Source of the DNA: Welwitschia mirabilis
Taxonomy: Eukaryota > Gnetophyta > Gnetopsida > Welwitschiales
Assembly (NCBI GenBank): GCA_051453625.1
Contig: JBOZIK010000001.1
Coordinates: 53,337,706-53,379,122, forward strand
DNA length: 41,417 bases
Direction: 5' to 3'
The notes below the pieces were generated by a model, which saw nothing but the letters and a program-made list of their open reading frames with translations, was not told the DNA's origin and searched no databases. Position numbers and translations under genes: made by a program. Positions 32,084 to 41,417 of this stretch are shown here, one piece after another; the first letter of the stretch is position 1, and every line of letters starts with the position of its first letter.

Positions 32084-32837
32084 TAATAGTTACATTTTAT
32101 TAAAATAAAAAATTAAGAATTGTTAAAAGAATTACTTAATAAATTTTAGAAAATAAATAGGAGTAGATTCTTTTCAAAGATCATAGCCCTCCTGAATCTA
32201 ACAACATAAGACCCGCAACTCTCATTTCATCATCCATAATGTACTAATGTTTTTAAATTTTGTTAAATAAAAATTAAAAAATTTCATGTATTTTGGGTTT
32301 TTAGATTTTATCACATTTAAATTTAAAAAAAGAATCAAAATAGATCTCAACTTTATTTAAATTTTTCTCGATGAGTAATTTGAGTTTAAATGCATTTACT
32401 CTTTAAATATAACCAATTTTAACATATTAAATATTGATTATTCAAAAAACAAAAACATTAATAATAACAAAGGGACCTTCCCATTTAGACTTTAATTTTC
32501 TATAAAATAAATGAAATAAAGAATTAAAAATAGAAAATTTATTACCCACTTAAAATTTTACTTAAGAATGATCTAATTATAATAAATATTCCATTCTCTT
32601 TTTAATAAGTACTTAATTATCATAATCATTTAATCTAATTTTATCTAATTCATTCAATTAATTAAGCAAAAATTACAAAATGAAGATTAATCTTACAAAT
32701 ATTATGACAAGATTTATGTTCTATATCAACAAGAAGAAAACATTATTTTATTAAAAATAAGTTTACATGTGGTTAAATTTGGAGAATTCACTTGGTAATG
32801 ATAGAACTTGGTAATGTAGTCTCACCTGAGAATTCAA
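32084..32837. other. AT-rich spacer
   Basis: Very AT-rich, no motif, repeat or frame that I can support. Confidence 0.4.
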
Positions 32838-33000
32838 AGTACTATGTTAACATGCACTAGAAATCGAAAAATAAACAACTACTTTTATATTAAGATAAGA
32901 AATAGTTTCATCTAAGGATTAAAAGTAATATGTTAACATGCACTAGAAATTAAATAATAAATAACTTATTCTTGTATTAAATTAAGAAATACATTACATT
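32838..33000 (+). repeat. Tandem duplication of about 86 bp
   Basis: Units at 32838 and 32924 share TATGTTAACATGCACTAGAA and a following AT-rich part ending in AAGAAATA; the second unit is slightly shorter and diverged. Confidence 0.65.
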
Positions 33001-33440
33001 GAAGAAGGAAAATGAATTTAAAAGGGACTTCACGCACTAGCTTTGAAACAAGTGCACTCCTAAGGGAGATGCTTAGAAAGATATAATGTCTTGATGCTCC
33101 AAGTATTTTCACTATGTTTGCCAATGAAAGATATTTTACAATGAGGGATGAAGGCCCTTTTATAGATGACAAAAGGATTAGGAATCTTTAGCTTATAATG
33201 GTTAGTGGTGGTTACATAAGGGGATTTACACTTTTGGGCAGTTACATTAGGGAAGGTTATAAATTTTGTCATGTAATGTTAAGGAGAATGCCTTATTTTC
33301 TTATAGAAAATTCTTTGTTTTCTTATAAAAACAAGATGATGAATGACCTTCAGATAATAATGCTATTACCACTAGATCCTACTGTTATTTGTCCTTCATG
33401 TCATCATACTTATCACTACCACAAGTCACTATGACCTGTT
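33001..33440 (-). mobile_element. Possible LTR fragment with minus-strand promoter
   Basis: Composition and a TATAAAAGGGCC promoter (33164-33155) followed by CATCCCTCATTG look like the U3-R part of a retrotransposon LTR on the minus strand. Boundaries and family unknown. Short frames on both strands overlap here and are not supported as genes. Confidence 0.3.
33155..33164 (-). promoter_or_regulatory. TATA box, minus strand
   Basis: TATAAAAGGG on the minus strand, a strong match to plant TATA boxes, inside a possible LTR. Confidence 0.4.
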
Positions 33441-33944
33441 AGTTGCATCTTTACCACATGTTATTGAAGTTGATGGCTAATTTTAATTTAATATCCAATT
33501 GATCCCATAAGTAAAATGTAATGGACTTCCCTCAAAGATTTCATAATGCAGCTTTGGTCCCATTCTGCTTTAAAATGCAAACAATGTCAGTGACCTAGAT
33601 GGCAGCATCGTGTTTTCTTATGGAATTCCTTCATTTCAGACAATGTATTCTAGAAGACAAAAATTAATCTGAAAATGTTATGAGAAAGTCCATAATTTCA
33701 TAATTCATGATAAAAATGGCAGAATACATAATTTTATAATAAAATGACTATTTTAATATCTTCGCCTAGCTAAATTGATCAAACATACTTGCTCTGAATG
33801 TTAATTTTTGCAATATAACTCATCTTTGAATTTGAAACTCATTTTTATTCTAAAAAAATATTAATAATTAACTTATGGTTCAGATTGGAAGAGCACTTCA
33901 TCCCTAATTTTAATATAAAACTTTTTGTGTGTTTATCAATAGAG
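33441..33944. other. Unassigned stretch before the hairpin array
   Basis: No supported feature. Confidence 0.4.
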
Positions 33945-34680
33945 CATCCATAACAGTTATGTGAATAATCATCATGATTAGTATGCCTTATATGGGATTA
34001 TATGAATAACCCTCATGTTTGATCAGGGTTTTCCATGATGGTTATGTGGATAACCATCATTGTTTATTAGGGTCTTACACATCGGTTATGCAAATAAACC
34101 CCATATTTAATCAAGGTCTTCCATAAGGGTTATGCGAATAACCCCTGTGTTTGGCCAAGGTCTTTCATGGGAGTTATGTAGATAATGGTTGTGGTTTTTA
34201 GGAATCTTACATGGCATTTATTAGCATAATATCCATTTTAGTTAGAGTCTTCCGTGGAAGCTATGCAAATAACTCCCATGTATGGTTAGTCTTCAACATC
34301 ACTTGTGTGAATACCCGTACTTATTTATTAGGTTCTTACATGGGGGTTGCTTACATAAGCCCTATGTTTACTTAGTGTCTTACATGGGGGTTATGTGAAT
34401 AATCCTTATGTTTGATTGGGGTGTTTCATGGCATTTATATGGATAACTAATGTGGTTTATTAGGGTCTTACATGTGTTTGTTTAGGGTCTTACATGGGGT
34501 TATGTGGATTACCCTCATGTTCAATTAGCATATTCTATGGTGGTTATGTGGATAACTGTCATGGTTTATGAGGTCTTCCATAAGGTTTATGTATGATCAA
34601 GGTCTTTCACAGGGTTATGTGGATAACTACCATTTTTTATGATGCCAAAACATGGGGGTTATAAATAAACACTGTGATTT
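33945..34680. repeat. Tandem array of about 47-bp hairpin-forming units
   Basis: About fifteen degenerate units with the pattern TCTTACATGGGGGTTATGTG then GATAACCCCCATGTTTGATTAGGG. Each unit centres on an inverted repeat: CATGGGGGTTAT and ATAACCCCCATG flank a four-base loop (GTGA or GTGG). At 34034-34060 the arms ATGATGGTTAT and ATAACCATCAT pair perfectly with changes on both sides relative to consensus. Other units pair with G-T wobbles or mismatches. The array ends about 35 bases before LTR-A of E2. No coding frame runs through it. Confidence 0.8.
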
Positions 34681-34716
34681 CTCTTTACAAAATACAATAT
34701 CTCGATAGATGATGGT

Positions 34717-35791
34717 TGTTGCGTCACCAACTTATGTGTATTTGATAGGGTATTTTGAGTCATTTTATAGGTGAATTAATAGATAAATGCTTAGTTCTCA
34801 TGATAATGGAGAACCGAGATGAACAGAATGAAAACATGCAAATTCCAGATAAATTACAAGCATTTTGTGTAGATATGGATAAATGCCATTTTGGATAATG
34901 ATTCTTGCAAACAATAAGTGATAAGATTGACTAAATATTGATAAAAAGCCTGTCGTCTACCTCATCATCTGGATGTCAGTGATAGATGACATCATGAACT
35001 AGTCAATAACAAGTCCACATGTAATTCACAGGTAGTTAAACTGAAAGTGAACAGATATCTAATTACCAGAAGGACGACACTGTTCTCTCATACTTTTACT
35101 AAATGTTTTCCTAAGTTGTCACTACTTCTTTACGACTTTCCTTTGCATGCTAGCTAGAGTTTTTCCTTTGCTTCTCTGTCAGTTTCCCTTTCTTTTATGT
35201 CTATAAATAAGGGTATTCCCCTTGATTCCTGATTATCTTTGACAGTACTTGACATACTCGTGACAGGAGATCTTGGGACTAGAAAACCATTCTGTGATTG
35301 CAGAGATATGTTCCCTTGGTATTGGGTGGCGTTTCCTTCATTGAGAAATGGCTACTTTGTAATATGAATGTCACATGATTTTTAATATGAATTATCTTCT
35401 TTTGTGTTCAATATATGCAGAAACTTATCCCTCAGAGTTTATGTTATTTAAGATTTAGTGATAGGTTTCTTCTATTATATAGAATATGAGGGCAGCCTTT
35501 GTCAAGGTTGAGCTTGATTATCTTAGGTGCATCATTATTCCTTTTTTTAGATTAGTTTTGTATAAGAATGTTTTATTTCAATTCCATGCATTGCAATTTA
35601 TTTCAATAGATTAGGGTTACATAATTTTCTCATGAAAGCAACTCTTTATTTTCCATACTTTGGCCTTTGATGGAATTATGACATTTTGAATCACTTCCAT
35701 CTATACTAGTGTGTTGTGTTTGTGCATAATATTTGTGATTAACAGGATTTAGATCAGGGTGTAAAACATTACACAAATATGCACCACAACA
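34717..35791 (+). mobile_element. E2 LTR-A (Athila-like)
   Basis: Starts TGTTGCGTCACCAAC, ends ACCACAACA, and is followed after three bases by a primer site. It aligns with LTR-B (36600-37576 visible) and, inverted, with 30854-32083. The start is set by the end of similarity with the inverted copy and is accurate to perhaps ten bases. A TATA box lies at 35202. Confidence 0.75.
35202..35209 (+). promoter_or_regulatory. TATA box of LTR-A
   Basis: TATAAATA in TCTATAAATAAGGGTATTCC; the same element is kept in LTR-B at 36987. Transcription of the element would start about 30 bases downstream. Confidence 0.6.
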
Positions 35792-35794
35792 TCT

Positions 35795-35812
35795 TAGCGC
35801 CGTTGCTAGGAA
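35795..35812 (+). promoter_or_regulatory. Primer-binding site, tRNA-Asp type, copy A
   Basis: TAGCGCCGTTGCTAGGAA differs at only a few positions from TGGCGCCGTTGCCGGGGA, the complement of the 3' end of plant tRNA-Asp. Athila-type elements use this primer. The core GCGCCGTTGC is intact. Confidence 0.75.
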
Positions 35813-36261
35813 AGGATTCTTAGAGATTAAGATTTGTCATTGCTTCAGTGAATATTTTGGATGTTTGCTGTAGCAGCGGTGTACCAGTACTATGTAGGTT
35901 TTTTATTTTAGTTTTCATTTTTACTAACCTCTAACATCCCCTTCATCGTTCAGATGTCACAGTCGGATGACTATTCTTTTTTGCTTTTACTCTTTCTATG
36001 GTTGTCTGTGTTTTTTATATCTGTCATCCAAGTTATCGTCTGGACGATGTACAGGACGACACATTCTCAGATAGAAACTGAATGGTAAAAATTAAAAAAA
36101 AGGAAAAATATCAGAGAGAGCAATAGTTTATTACTGAGAATATTAAAGAAGGTTTGCTAAATTTTAAAATTAAAACAAATTAAAATAGCTCAGGTATGCA
36201 AGATTTATAATTTTCTATAATTTTTAATTTTAATTATGTGGAAGAGTCTAAATTTTTTACC
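35813..36261 (+). other. E2 leader, copy A
   Basis: Non-coding leader, parallel to 37598-38042. Contains the palindrome TCGTCTGGACGA at 36036-36047 and related GATGAC/GTCATC words that recur in the LTRs. Confidence 0.55.
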
Positions 36262-36499
36262 ATGTCGATCTCTAACCAAAAACAAAAATAACCTATCTCT
36301 CCAAATCCACCTCAAGTCATTGGAACCCTTACTTATACTCCTTCTTGATCTAATACTTGTGCTACTTTGAGAGATTTTATTACAACCAAGAAACATGAAA
36401 TCCAAAACCCTTTCGACTTACCTCTTGGTAATGATGTAGAACTTAAAAACTAAATGCTTACTCTACCTTTAGTAGAAAACCTGATGAAGACCCTTTACA
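36262..36499 (+). pseudogene. gag: E2 gag start, copy A, cut by gap
   Basis: ATG at 36262 in ACCATGTCG context, the same start as copy B at 38043. About 79 codons remain before the 100-N gap, with stops at codon 10 (TAA) and codon 29 (TGA) and one later. Codons 8 and 48 are CAA here but TAA in copy B, while codon 10 is TAA here and CAA in copy B. Confidence 0.65.
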
Positions 36500-36599
36500 N
36501 NNNNNNNNNNNNNNNNNNNNNNNNNNNNNNNNNNNNNNNNNNNNNNNNNNNNNNNNNNNNNNNNNNNNNNNNNNNNNNNNNNNNNNNNNNNNNNNNNNN

Positions 36600-37576
36600 T
36601 AATTTCCAGATAAATTACAAGCATTTTATGCAAATATGGATAAATGACATTTGGGATAATGATTCCTGTAAACAACAAAGTGATCAAATTGACTGAAAGT
36701 TGAGAAAAGACTATCATCTAGCTAATTGTTCAGACATCATCAGTGGATGACATCTTAAAATTAATTGATAACAGTTCACAGGTAATTCAACTAGAGCAAA
36801 TAAGGACTTCTAATTATTAGTTTATATCATCTCATATATCGTTCAGATGACATGAAAGACAATACTGTTCTCTTATACTTTTACTGAATGTTTACCCATG
36901 ATGTCACCACTTCATTGTAACTTTTTTTTGCATGTTAGCTAGGGTTTTTCCTGTACTCTTCTATTAGTTTCCCTTCCTTTTTTATTTATAAATAAGGGTC
37001 TTCCCCTTAATTCCTAATCATCTTTAACAGTCCCTGACATACTCATGATAGAAGATCTTAGGACTAGAGAACCATTCTATGATTGCAGAGAGATGTTACC
37101 TTGGTGTTGGATAGTGTTTTCTTCATTAAGAAATGGCTACTTTGTAATATGAATGTTGCATGCTTTTTAATTTGAATTATCTTCTTTTGTATTCAAAATA
37201 TGTAGGAATTTATCCCCTATAGTTTATGTTATTTAAGATTCAGTGATAGGTTTCTTCTGTTATATAAATTATGAGGGTAGCCTTTGTTAAGGTTGAGCTT
37301 AATTATTTTAGGTAAATCGTTATTTACTTTTCTAGATTAGTTTTTCATAAGAATGTTTTGTTTCAATTCTATGCATTGTAATTTATTTTAATAGATTAGG
37401 GTTACATAATTTTCTCATGAAAGCAACTCTTTATTTTCCATACTTTAGCCTTTGATGGAATTACAACATTTTAGATTACTTCCATTTATACTAGTGTGTT
37501 GTTTTTGTGTATATTAATTATAATTAACAGGATTCAGCTCAGGATGTAAAACATTACATAAATATGCACTATAACA
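36600..37576 (+). mobile_element. E2 LTR-B, start lost in gap
   Basis: Aligns with LTR-A from 34842 onward (CCAGATAAATTACAAGCATT) and ends ACTATAACA, followed by the second primer site. TATAAATA at 36987-36994. LTR-A and LTR-B differ at roughly one base in eight by eye. Confidence 0.75.
36987..36994 (+). promoter_or_regulatory. TATA box of LTR-B
   Basis: TATAAATA in TTTATAAATAAGGGTCTTCC, conserved with LTR-A. Confidence 0.6.
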
Positions 37577-37579
37577 TCT

Positions 37580-37597
37580 TAGTGTTATTGCCAGGAA
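37580..37597 (+). promoter_or_regulatory. Primer-binding site, tRNA-Asp type, copy B
   Basis: TAGTGTTATTGCCAGGAA; compared with copy A the CG pairs have become TG or TA, the signature of CpG decay, while the second half is closer to the tRNA-Asp complement than in copy A. Confidence 0.65.
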
Positions 37598-38042
37598 AGG
37601 ATGCTTAAAATTCAAGAGTTATCATTGCTTTAGTGGATATTTTGGATGCTTGCTATTGTAGCAGTGTACCAGTATATTTTGTAAGTTTTTATTTTACTTT
37701 TTCTTTTTGCTAACCTCTAACATCCCCTTCATCATCCAGACATCATAGTTGGACAACTATCCCGTTTTTTACTTTCCCTCTTTCTGTGGTTATCTATGTT
37801 TCTGTCTTCCAGGTTATCATCTAGACGACATACAAGATGACACTTTTTTAGACCTGAGACTGAATGGTTAAAATTGAAAAAAAGGAAAAATATCAAAGAG
37901 AGAAGTTATTCATTGCTGAAAATATCAGAGAAGGTTTGCTAAATTTTGAAATTGAAACAATTCAAAATAACCCAAGTATGCAAGATTTAGAATTTCCTAT
38001 AATTTTTTATTTTAATTCTGCAGAAGAGTCTGATTTGCTACC
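37598..38042 (+). other. E2 leader, copy B
   Basis: Parallel to 35813-36261. A 95-codon open frame (37864-38151) overlaps the end of the leader and the true gag start in another frame; copy A lacks an equivalent long frame, so I do not call it a gene. Confidence 0.5.
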
Positions 38043-39563
38043 ATGTCGACCTCTAATCAAAAATAAAAACAACCTATCTCTCCAAATCCACATCCTATCA
38101 TTAGAACCCTTACTTCTACTCCTTCTCAACCTAATACTCATGCTACTTTGAGAGATCTCATAGTGATCAAAAAACATGAAATCTAAAATCCTTTCGACTT
38201 ACCTCTTAGTAATGATGTAGAACTTCGAAACTTAAATGCTTATCCTATCTTTAGTGGAGAACCTGATGAAGATCCTCTATAATACATCGCCGAAATCGAA
38301 CAACTTATTCTTACTTCTGGAAACAGTAAAAAGTAAATAACTGATAGAACCTATATGGTTATCTTTCCCATGACCTTGAGAGATAAAGCAAAAATTTAGC
38401 TTAGAACAATCCCTCATAAGAGCTAGAAATCTTGGAGTCAAGTTTAAGAAGCCTTTATTAAAAGATTCATGAGTGAAACCACCATCCGGAAGTATAAGAA
38501 AGAAGTTACAAACTTTCAACAATTACCTAACAAAGACTATGCCTCTGCCTATGAGCAATTATTTGTTACTTTACATTTAAACCCTGTAGATGCCTTTTTT
38601 GAGGTAGAGTTAATTGACTGTTTCTATAGTGGATTAAATAGTCATACCAAACAACTTGTAGATTTCTCTTGTGGAGGAAACCTCTTAAATAAAACCTTGG
38701 AAGATGCTTCGAAGGTGTTGGAAGATTTAGTGGAAGTAAGTCCAACTTGGCCTAAACCCTTCTCTAAAGAGAACCGAATAGTAGGTCAAGTCGTCAAGGA
38801 CTTAAAAGAAGTTAAGTATGAGAATATTGAAATCAAAATAGAAAATGAACCAACTAGCGTCATTAAGGATTTCACTTCTACCTTAGAGAAATACACCCAG
38901 ATGATCCTTGATGCTAAAGTAGCAACTGAGAAGAATGAAATCTTTATTTCAACATGTGATTTATGTGAAGATAGCTACCATATTATGAAAGAGTGTCCTT
39001 TACTTCCAACTTGCATAGAAAGAATCTATGAGAAAGTACGCACCTTTAACCAAAGATCTTTTAACTACATTCAAAACTATAACTAAAGACAAGTTCCCGA
39101 CCACAATTTTCAGAATAGGATGAATAAGCAATCAAATCCTAGCAATTTTTAAACAAATCATCCTAACTCCCAACCTTTCAGAAATAGATTTGAACATCCC
39201 AACTTTCAATCCAACTATCCAAATAACTTAACAAGCCCTTCCAACTCCCAAAACTATAGTGATCCTCTTAGGAATTCCATTGAAGAGTTGAGAAAAACAC
39301 AAGATAAGACAAATGAAAACATAAAAAATCTTGTAAATATCTTACAACAAACCATGCTTATCAATCAAAGACCATAAGGGACCCTTGCCACTCAACATTT
39401 ACCGAACCCTAATGAAGTACGAAAAGATTGTAAGGTAGTAACAAGGAGTGGAAATAACACAACTCCCCCTACTCATGAGGCTTTAACTTCCCAAAATGAC
39501 AAAAACGATAAGGAAGATAACATAGAAATCTTAGAAAATCATTCCTTCCTTTCTTCACTTAAC
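38043..39563 (+). pseudogene. gag: E2 gag pseudogene, copy B (Athila-like)
   Basis: One frame runs from ATG 38043 (ACCATGTCG) for about 500 codons with no frameshift. It is interrupted by stops at 38064, 38184, 38280, 38334, 38397, 38424, 38445, 39084, 39150 and 39375: eight TAA, two TAG, no TGA. The longest open part is 38469-39086. Motifs: an FYSGLNSHTKQLVDFSCGG stretch near 38620-38680, typical of Athila-type capsid C-terminal domains, and an intact CX2CX4HX4C zinc knuckle (CDLCEDSYHIMKEC, near 38957-39000). An Asn/Pro/Gln-rich linker follows. Role: structural protein of the particle. A run of eight A at 39564-39571 marks the frame change into protease. Confidence 0.8.
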
Positions 39564-39571
39564 AAAAAAAA

Positions 39572-40330
39572 GAAATATCTTCACAAAAGAAACCTACTAC
39601 TCTATGGCTTAATAGGCTTAACATAAATTCCACTTTTGACGATTATTTAAAAGCCTTAATGCAAAATGTGAGTATCAATTTACTTTTTTGGAAACTTTTA
39701 CAAGAGTACCCTAAATACTCTAAGCTATGGAAAGACCTAATCAGATGAAAATAAAAATAAACCATCCCTAGTAAAGTCTTCCTAGATCAATCCATTAGTA
39801 ACTTGGTTTCCAAGAAGTGTCCAAAATTTAAAGATCCGGGGACAGCAACTGTTAGGGTCACTTTAGAAGGAAACCATAGAATTAAGAAAGCCTTGGTAGA
39901 CATAGGAGACAGTGTCAACATCATGCCCTTGCATATTTGTCAACATCTTGGATTGGAAGGACAAATAAAACCTACACAAATTATCTTAGAGTTATCTAAT
40001 GCATCAGTGAAAAAACCCTTAGGTTTGATCAAGGACTTGGTTATTCAGATAGAGGAAGCTTTTTACCCACTAGACGTAGTTATTTTAGAAGTTGAGCATC
40101 AAGGTGGATATCCCCTACTTCTAGGTAGAGCTTTCTGTGCAACAACCCATTGCATCATAGACATAAGAACTAGATTGATGAAATGCCATTTTGAAAACAA
40201 GCGATTTTCAATTAGAGTCTTTAATGTAACCAAAAAAGATTTAAGCAACAATTTAGGTTTGAAGGAAGATATGAAACCAACCCTATTTTTACAGCACCAT
40301 CCAAACCTAAAGCAAATTGTAAAAGATTAA
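39572..40330 (+). pseudogene. E2 aspartic protease, with gag-protease linker
   Basis: Open from 39803 to 40330, with the same frame extending left through an FDDYLKALMQNVSINLLFWK region (about 39637-39690) interrupted by two or three stops near 39748. Protease motifs: KKALVDIGDSVNIMPL near 39885-39935 (catalytic Asp present; DLGAS is usual, here DIGDS), a KPTQIILELSNASVKKPLG region, and PLLLGRAFCATTHCIID near 40110-40160 (ILGRPFLAT in the family). It matches Athila-type proteases in order and length. This is the best preserved coding stretch in the window. It is -1 relative to gag because of the A run. Confidence 0.8.
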
Positions 40331-40975
40331 ATCATAAAAATTATGGATGAAAAATGGTGTATACACAAAGAAAATGATTGAAATGACATGAGGAATTTTT
40401 AGATGCAACTGTGAACATGGTAGAAGCACTTATTTTGGAAGTTCCCCTCACTAAGGAGGACTTCCTCCCTATCATTATCTAAGTCCTTTCTTAGCCTACT
40501 CCTATAGTTAAATATTATGACTTTAGCTGATCATATTTTAAACTTGACTTATGTATTACTCTATAAAGTATCATGATTAGTTTTATACTTAGNNNNNNNN
40601 NNNNNNNNNNNNNNNNNNNNNNNNNNNNNNNNNNNNNNNNNNNNNNNNNNNNNNNNNNNNNNNNNNNNNNNNNNNNNNNNNNNNNNNNNNNNAAGTATCA
40701 TGATTAGTTTTATACTTAGGCATTTATAGGTGGTAAGATTGGATTCACCCAATCTTGAGACATTCCCATATTTATGGACTATATTTATAGGAAGATACCT
40801 GGTTTCTTGTGTTGTTTTTTTTAATGGTTGTTAAATCTTAATTTATTGAGGAATGTTCTTTTCTGTATTTTATCTCACTTATTCATCTTCATTTTTTTTT
40901 AGTGTGTGATCATGTGAAAATTTTCTTTTGTGTTCAAAAAAAAAAAAAGTGAAAAGCATGATGTCCTACCGCATA
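40331..40975 (+). other. E2 region after protease: no RT, RNase H or integrase
   Basis: Weakly coding to about 40500 (LILEVPLTKEDFLP near 40432), then AT-rich DNA with a 100-N gap. None of the RT, RNase H or integrase motifs expected next is present. The following block is the conserved 3' non-coding block, so either pol was deleted or it lies in the gap. Confidence 0.55.
40566..40719. other. 100-N gap flanked by an identical 27-bp sequence
   Basis: AAGTATCATGATTAGTTTTA plus seven bases ends the left side (40566-40592) and begins the right side (40693-40719). This is the pattern left when two overlapping contigs are scaffolded without merging. Confidence 0.85.
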
Positions 40976-41115
40976 TACATCGGGGTAAATATTTCTAATA
41001 GAAGCCTTTAGCGGTGTAATATAGTAGTTTTGGGAACTCCACTGGGGGGTCAGTTGGCCATGCTTCATAGGTCCTTACTCCTCTAACAGTGGGTGCACTC
41101 CCCTTATCATGGAAA
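40976..41115 (+). promoter_or_regulatory. Conserved 3' non-coding block of E2
   Basis: Parallels 11336-11485 of E1: GAAGCCTTTAGCGGTGTAAT, GGGAACTCCACTGGGGG, TCAGTTGGCCATG and GTGGGTGCACTCCCCTTAT. The hairpin TGG-GAACT-CCA (41031-41041) matches GTGA-GAACT-TCAC in E1, with the loop identical and the closing pair changed from A-T to G-C. Confidence 0.55.
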
Positions 41116-41417
41116 AAGCAATAAAACTTTTAGTATTTCCACTTGATCATTTCACTTTTGAAGATTTCGATGAGTTTGTAGGTAGAGATAGATGAGTCCA
41201 TCTCTAAGTAACTTTTGATTTTGACCTTCATTGTTCTACACACTTGAAAGCTTAGATATTGCCATAACCACTGCCCTTTCGAATGAACTTTATCAAATTA
41301 ATACATTTTATCATAAATTTTTACTCAGGTAATGTTATGATATTTTTCTTTGGCATTTACTATGTTAGTACTTAGAATAGGTAAACATTCTTCTTCTTAT
41401 TTCTTGTGTCTATTTCT
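41116..41417 (+). other. E2 3' region continuing past the window edge
   Basis: No recognised motif. The end of E2 and its 3' LTR are outside the window. Confidence 0.4.

Noticed and set aside
33945-34680. CRISPR-like array
   Set aside because: Units are contiguous and diverged with no unique spacers, and the setting is a plant nuclear genome; it is a minisatellite.
36454-36717. Frames of about 80 codons across 36500-36599
   Set aside because: Artefacts of the N gap; they join gag of copy A to LTR-B.
37864-38151. 95-codon open frame starting MVKIEKKEK
   Set aside because: It overlaps the leader and the gag start in another frame, and copy A does not preserve it.

Overview
The window looks like AT-rich nuclear DNA from a flowering plant with a repeat-rich genome. 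It has one spliced host-type exon at the left edge and LTR retrotransposons of plant Ty3/gypsy types elsewhere. I see no bacterial-style operons, tRNA or rRNA genes, or CRISPR arrays. The species cannot be named from the sequence. Nearly every listed long frame outside the retroelement domains is a shadow or part of an LTR.

Layout. (1) 1-1714: a probable first exon (1171-1374, minus strand) of a nuclear gene resembling the plant TCAIM-like (DUF4460) family. It ends in a good GT splice donor, and the intron runs off the left edge. (2) 1715-3599 and 19834-25430: tandem, mutually similar pieces of an old minus-strand gypsy element (called E0). They carry a short integrase fragment, LTR-like blocks with a TATA box, and four copies of a possibly tRNA-derived block. 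(3) 3600-19828: a plus-strand Ty3/gypsy element (E1) inserted inside an E0 copy. The 5-bp target duplication ATAAG is still visible on both sides. Its order is LTR, leader, gag, protease, RT, RNase H, integrase, then a 6.4-kb 3' region with an antisense and a sense extra reading frame and a small embedded LTR, polypurine tract, second LTR, second leader piece, gap, third LTR. (4) 26.4-28.1 kb: minus-strand RNase H and integrase of a Tat-like gypsy element (E3). (5) 28.15-30.54 kb: a minus-strand chromovirus-like element (E4) whose RT runs directly into integrase. (6) 30.85-32.08 kb: an inverted solo LTR of the E2 family. (7) 33.945-34.68 kb: a tandem array of about 47-bp units, many of which form hairpins. 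(8) 34.717 kb to the right edge: an Athila-like element (E2) with a tRNA-Asp-type primer site, present as a tandem LTR-leader-gag / gap / LTR-leader-gag-protease. No RT, RNase H or integrase follows before the 3' block.

All retroelement reading frames are broken. In E2 gag the lesions are almost all TAA/TAG in an otherwise preserved frame, and the two E2 copies show CAA in one and TAA in the other at the same codons. This is the pattern expected from C-to-T decay of methylated DNA.

The most unusual items are the hairpin minisatellite (33.9-34.7 kb), a 3' non-coding block conserved between E1 and E2 with a covarying GAACT-loop hairpin, the clean nested insertion of E1, and the coincidence of several 100-N gaps with local duplications. 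Eight N gaps are present, so some apparent duplications may be assembly effects.
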